Assembly (NCBI GenBank): GCA_900547615.1
Contig: URHH01000064.1
Coordinates: forward strand, 1 to 13,712
Reading direction: 5' to 3'
Source: an uncultured Blautia sp.
GTDB taxonomy: Bacteria > Bacillota > Clostridia > Lachnospirales > Lachnospiraceae
Length of the DNA stretch: 13,712 bases
Made by a program: the position numbers and the translations under genes. Shown here one piece after another: positions 13,417 to 13,712 of this stretch; the stretch's first letter is position 1; every line of letters starts with the position of its first letter. Under the pieces are notes generated by a model that searched no databases, was not told where the DNA came from, and worked only from the letters and a program-made list of their open reading frames with translations.

Positions 13417-13712
13417 TTACTCAACGATAGAAGCAACACGGCCTGATCCTACAGTACGTCCACCTTCACGGATAGCGAAAGTAAGACCCTTGCTCATAGC
13501 GATTGGGTGAATCAGTTCGATTGTCATTTCGATGTTATCTCCAGGCATGCACATTTCTACGCCTTCTGGAAGGTTACAAACACCTGTAACGTCTGTTGTT
13601 CTGAAGTAGAACTGTGGACGGTAGTTGTTGAAGAATGGTGTATGACGGCCACCCTCGTCTTTTGTCAGAACGTAAACCTGAGCTGTGAATTTTGTATGGC
13701 ATGTAAGTGTTC
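13417..13712 (-). CDS. tuf: Elongation factor Tu, C-terminal part
   Basis: The last 97 residues before the TAA are present; the gene continues beyond the window. The sequence is unmistakable EF-Tu domains 2/3: KDEGGRHTPFF, YRPQFYFRTTDVTG, PGDNIEM, IHPIAM, and the near-terminal FAIREGGRTVGSGRV. EF-Tu carries aminoacyl-tRNA to the ribosome with GTP. Codon choice differs from the his genes: it is strongly biased to CGT, GGT, GTA/GTT and ACT/ACA, as expected for a highly expressed gene. A terminator lies about 70 nt downstream, so it is transcribed separately from hisD, which has its own promoter. Confidence 0.97.
   Translation of the reverse strand, partial: TLTCHTKFTAQVYVLTKDEGGRHTPFFNNYRPQFYFRTTDVTGVCNLPEGVEMCMPGDNIEMTIELIHPIAMSKGLTFAIREGGRTVGSGRVASIVE

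Noticed and set aside
1..13712. Mobile elements, CRISPR arrays, toxin-antitoxin or phage genes
   Set aside because: No transposase, integrase, repeat-spacer pattern or small paired genes were seen. All sizeable coding space is explained by housekeeping-type genes.

Overview
The window looks chromosomal and comes from a low-to-mid GC, anaerobic Firmicute. A Lachnospiraceae member (Blautia or Ruminococcus-like) fits best. The reasons are strong AGGAGG-type ribosome binding sites, TTGACA/TATAAT-like promoters, a rubrerythrin-type peroxide defence gene, and a histidine operon that uses the short HisG with HisZ. The assignment is an inference from protein style, not from a database match.

Layout from left to right. 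(1) 3-107 (+) is the tail of a rubrerythrin/NADH-peroxidase gene, followed by an intrinsic terminator. (2) 212-3826 (+) has a promoter, a LysR-type regulator, and 15 nt later an 860-aa redox protein. That protein joins a CoA-disulfide-reductase-like flavoprotein, a rhodanese-like domain, a siroheme/[4Fe-4S] sulfite reductase domain and a two-cluster ferredoxin. A bidirectional terminator at 3849-3887 closes this unit and also the opposing gene. (3) 3886-4884 (-) is a membrane-anchored D-Ala-D-Ala carboxypeptidase with its own probable promoter. (4) 5003-13199 (-) is one compact histidine operon, transcribed hisD, hisZ-hisG (fused), hisC, hisB, hisH, hisA, hisF, hisIE, hisK. (5) 13417-13712 (-) is the C-terminal end of tuf (EF-Tu) with its own terminator, just upstream of the hisD promoter.

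The nine his genes cover all steps from PRPP plus ATP to histidine: HisZG, HisIE, HisA, HisH/HisF, HisB, HisC, HisK and HisD. Most junctions are overlaps or gaps of under 30 nt, which points to translational coupling. The two wider gaps are hisD to hisZG (79 nt, AT-rich, with an inverted repeat) and hisZG to hisC (28 nt). The operon leader appears too short for a T-box or attenuator, so control is more likely by a DNA-binding repressor at the repeat-rich promoter.

The points most worth a second look are the four-module sulfite/polysulfide reductase-like fusion with its own LysR regulator, and the HisZ-HisG fusion. No mobile elements, CRISPR arrays, tRNAs or rRNAs were seen. There is no gene-free stretch longer than 300 nt. 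The longest is 108-325, which holds the first terminator and the lysR promoter.
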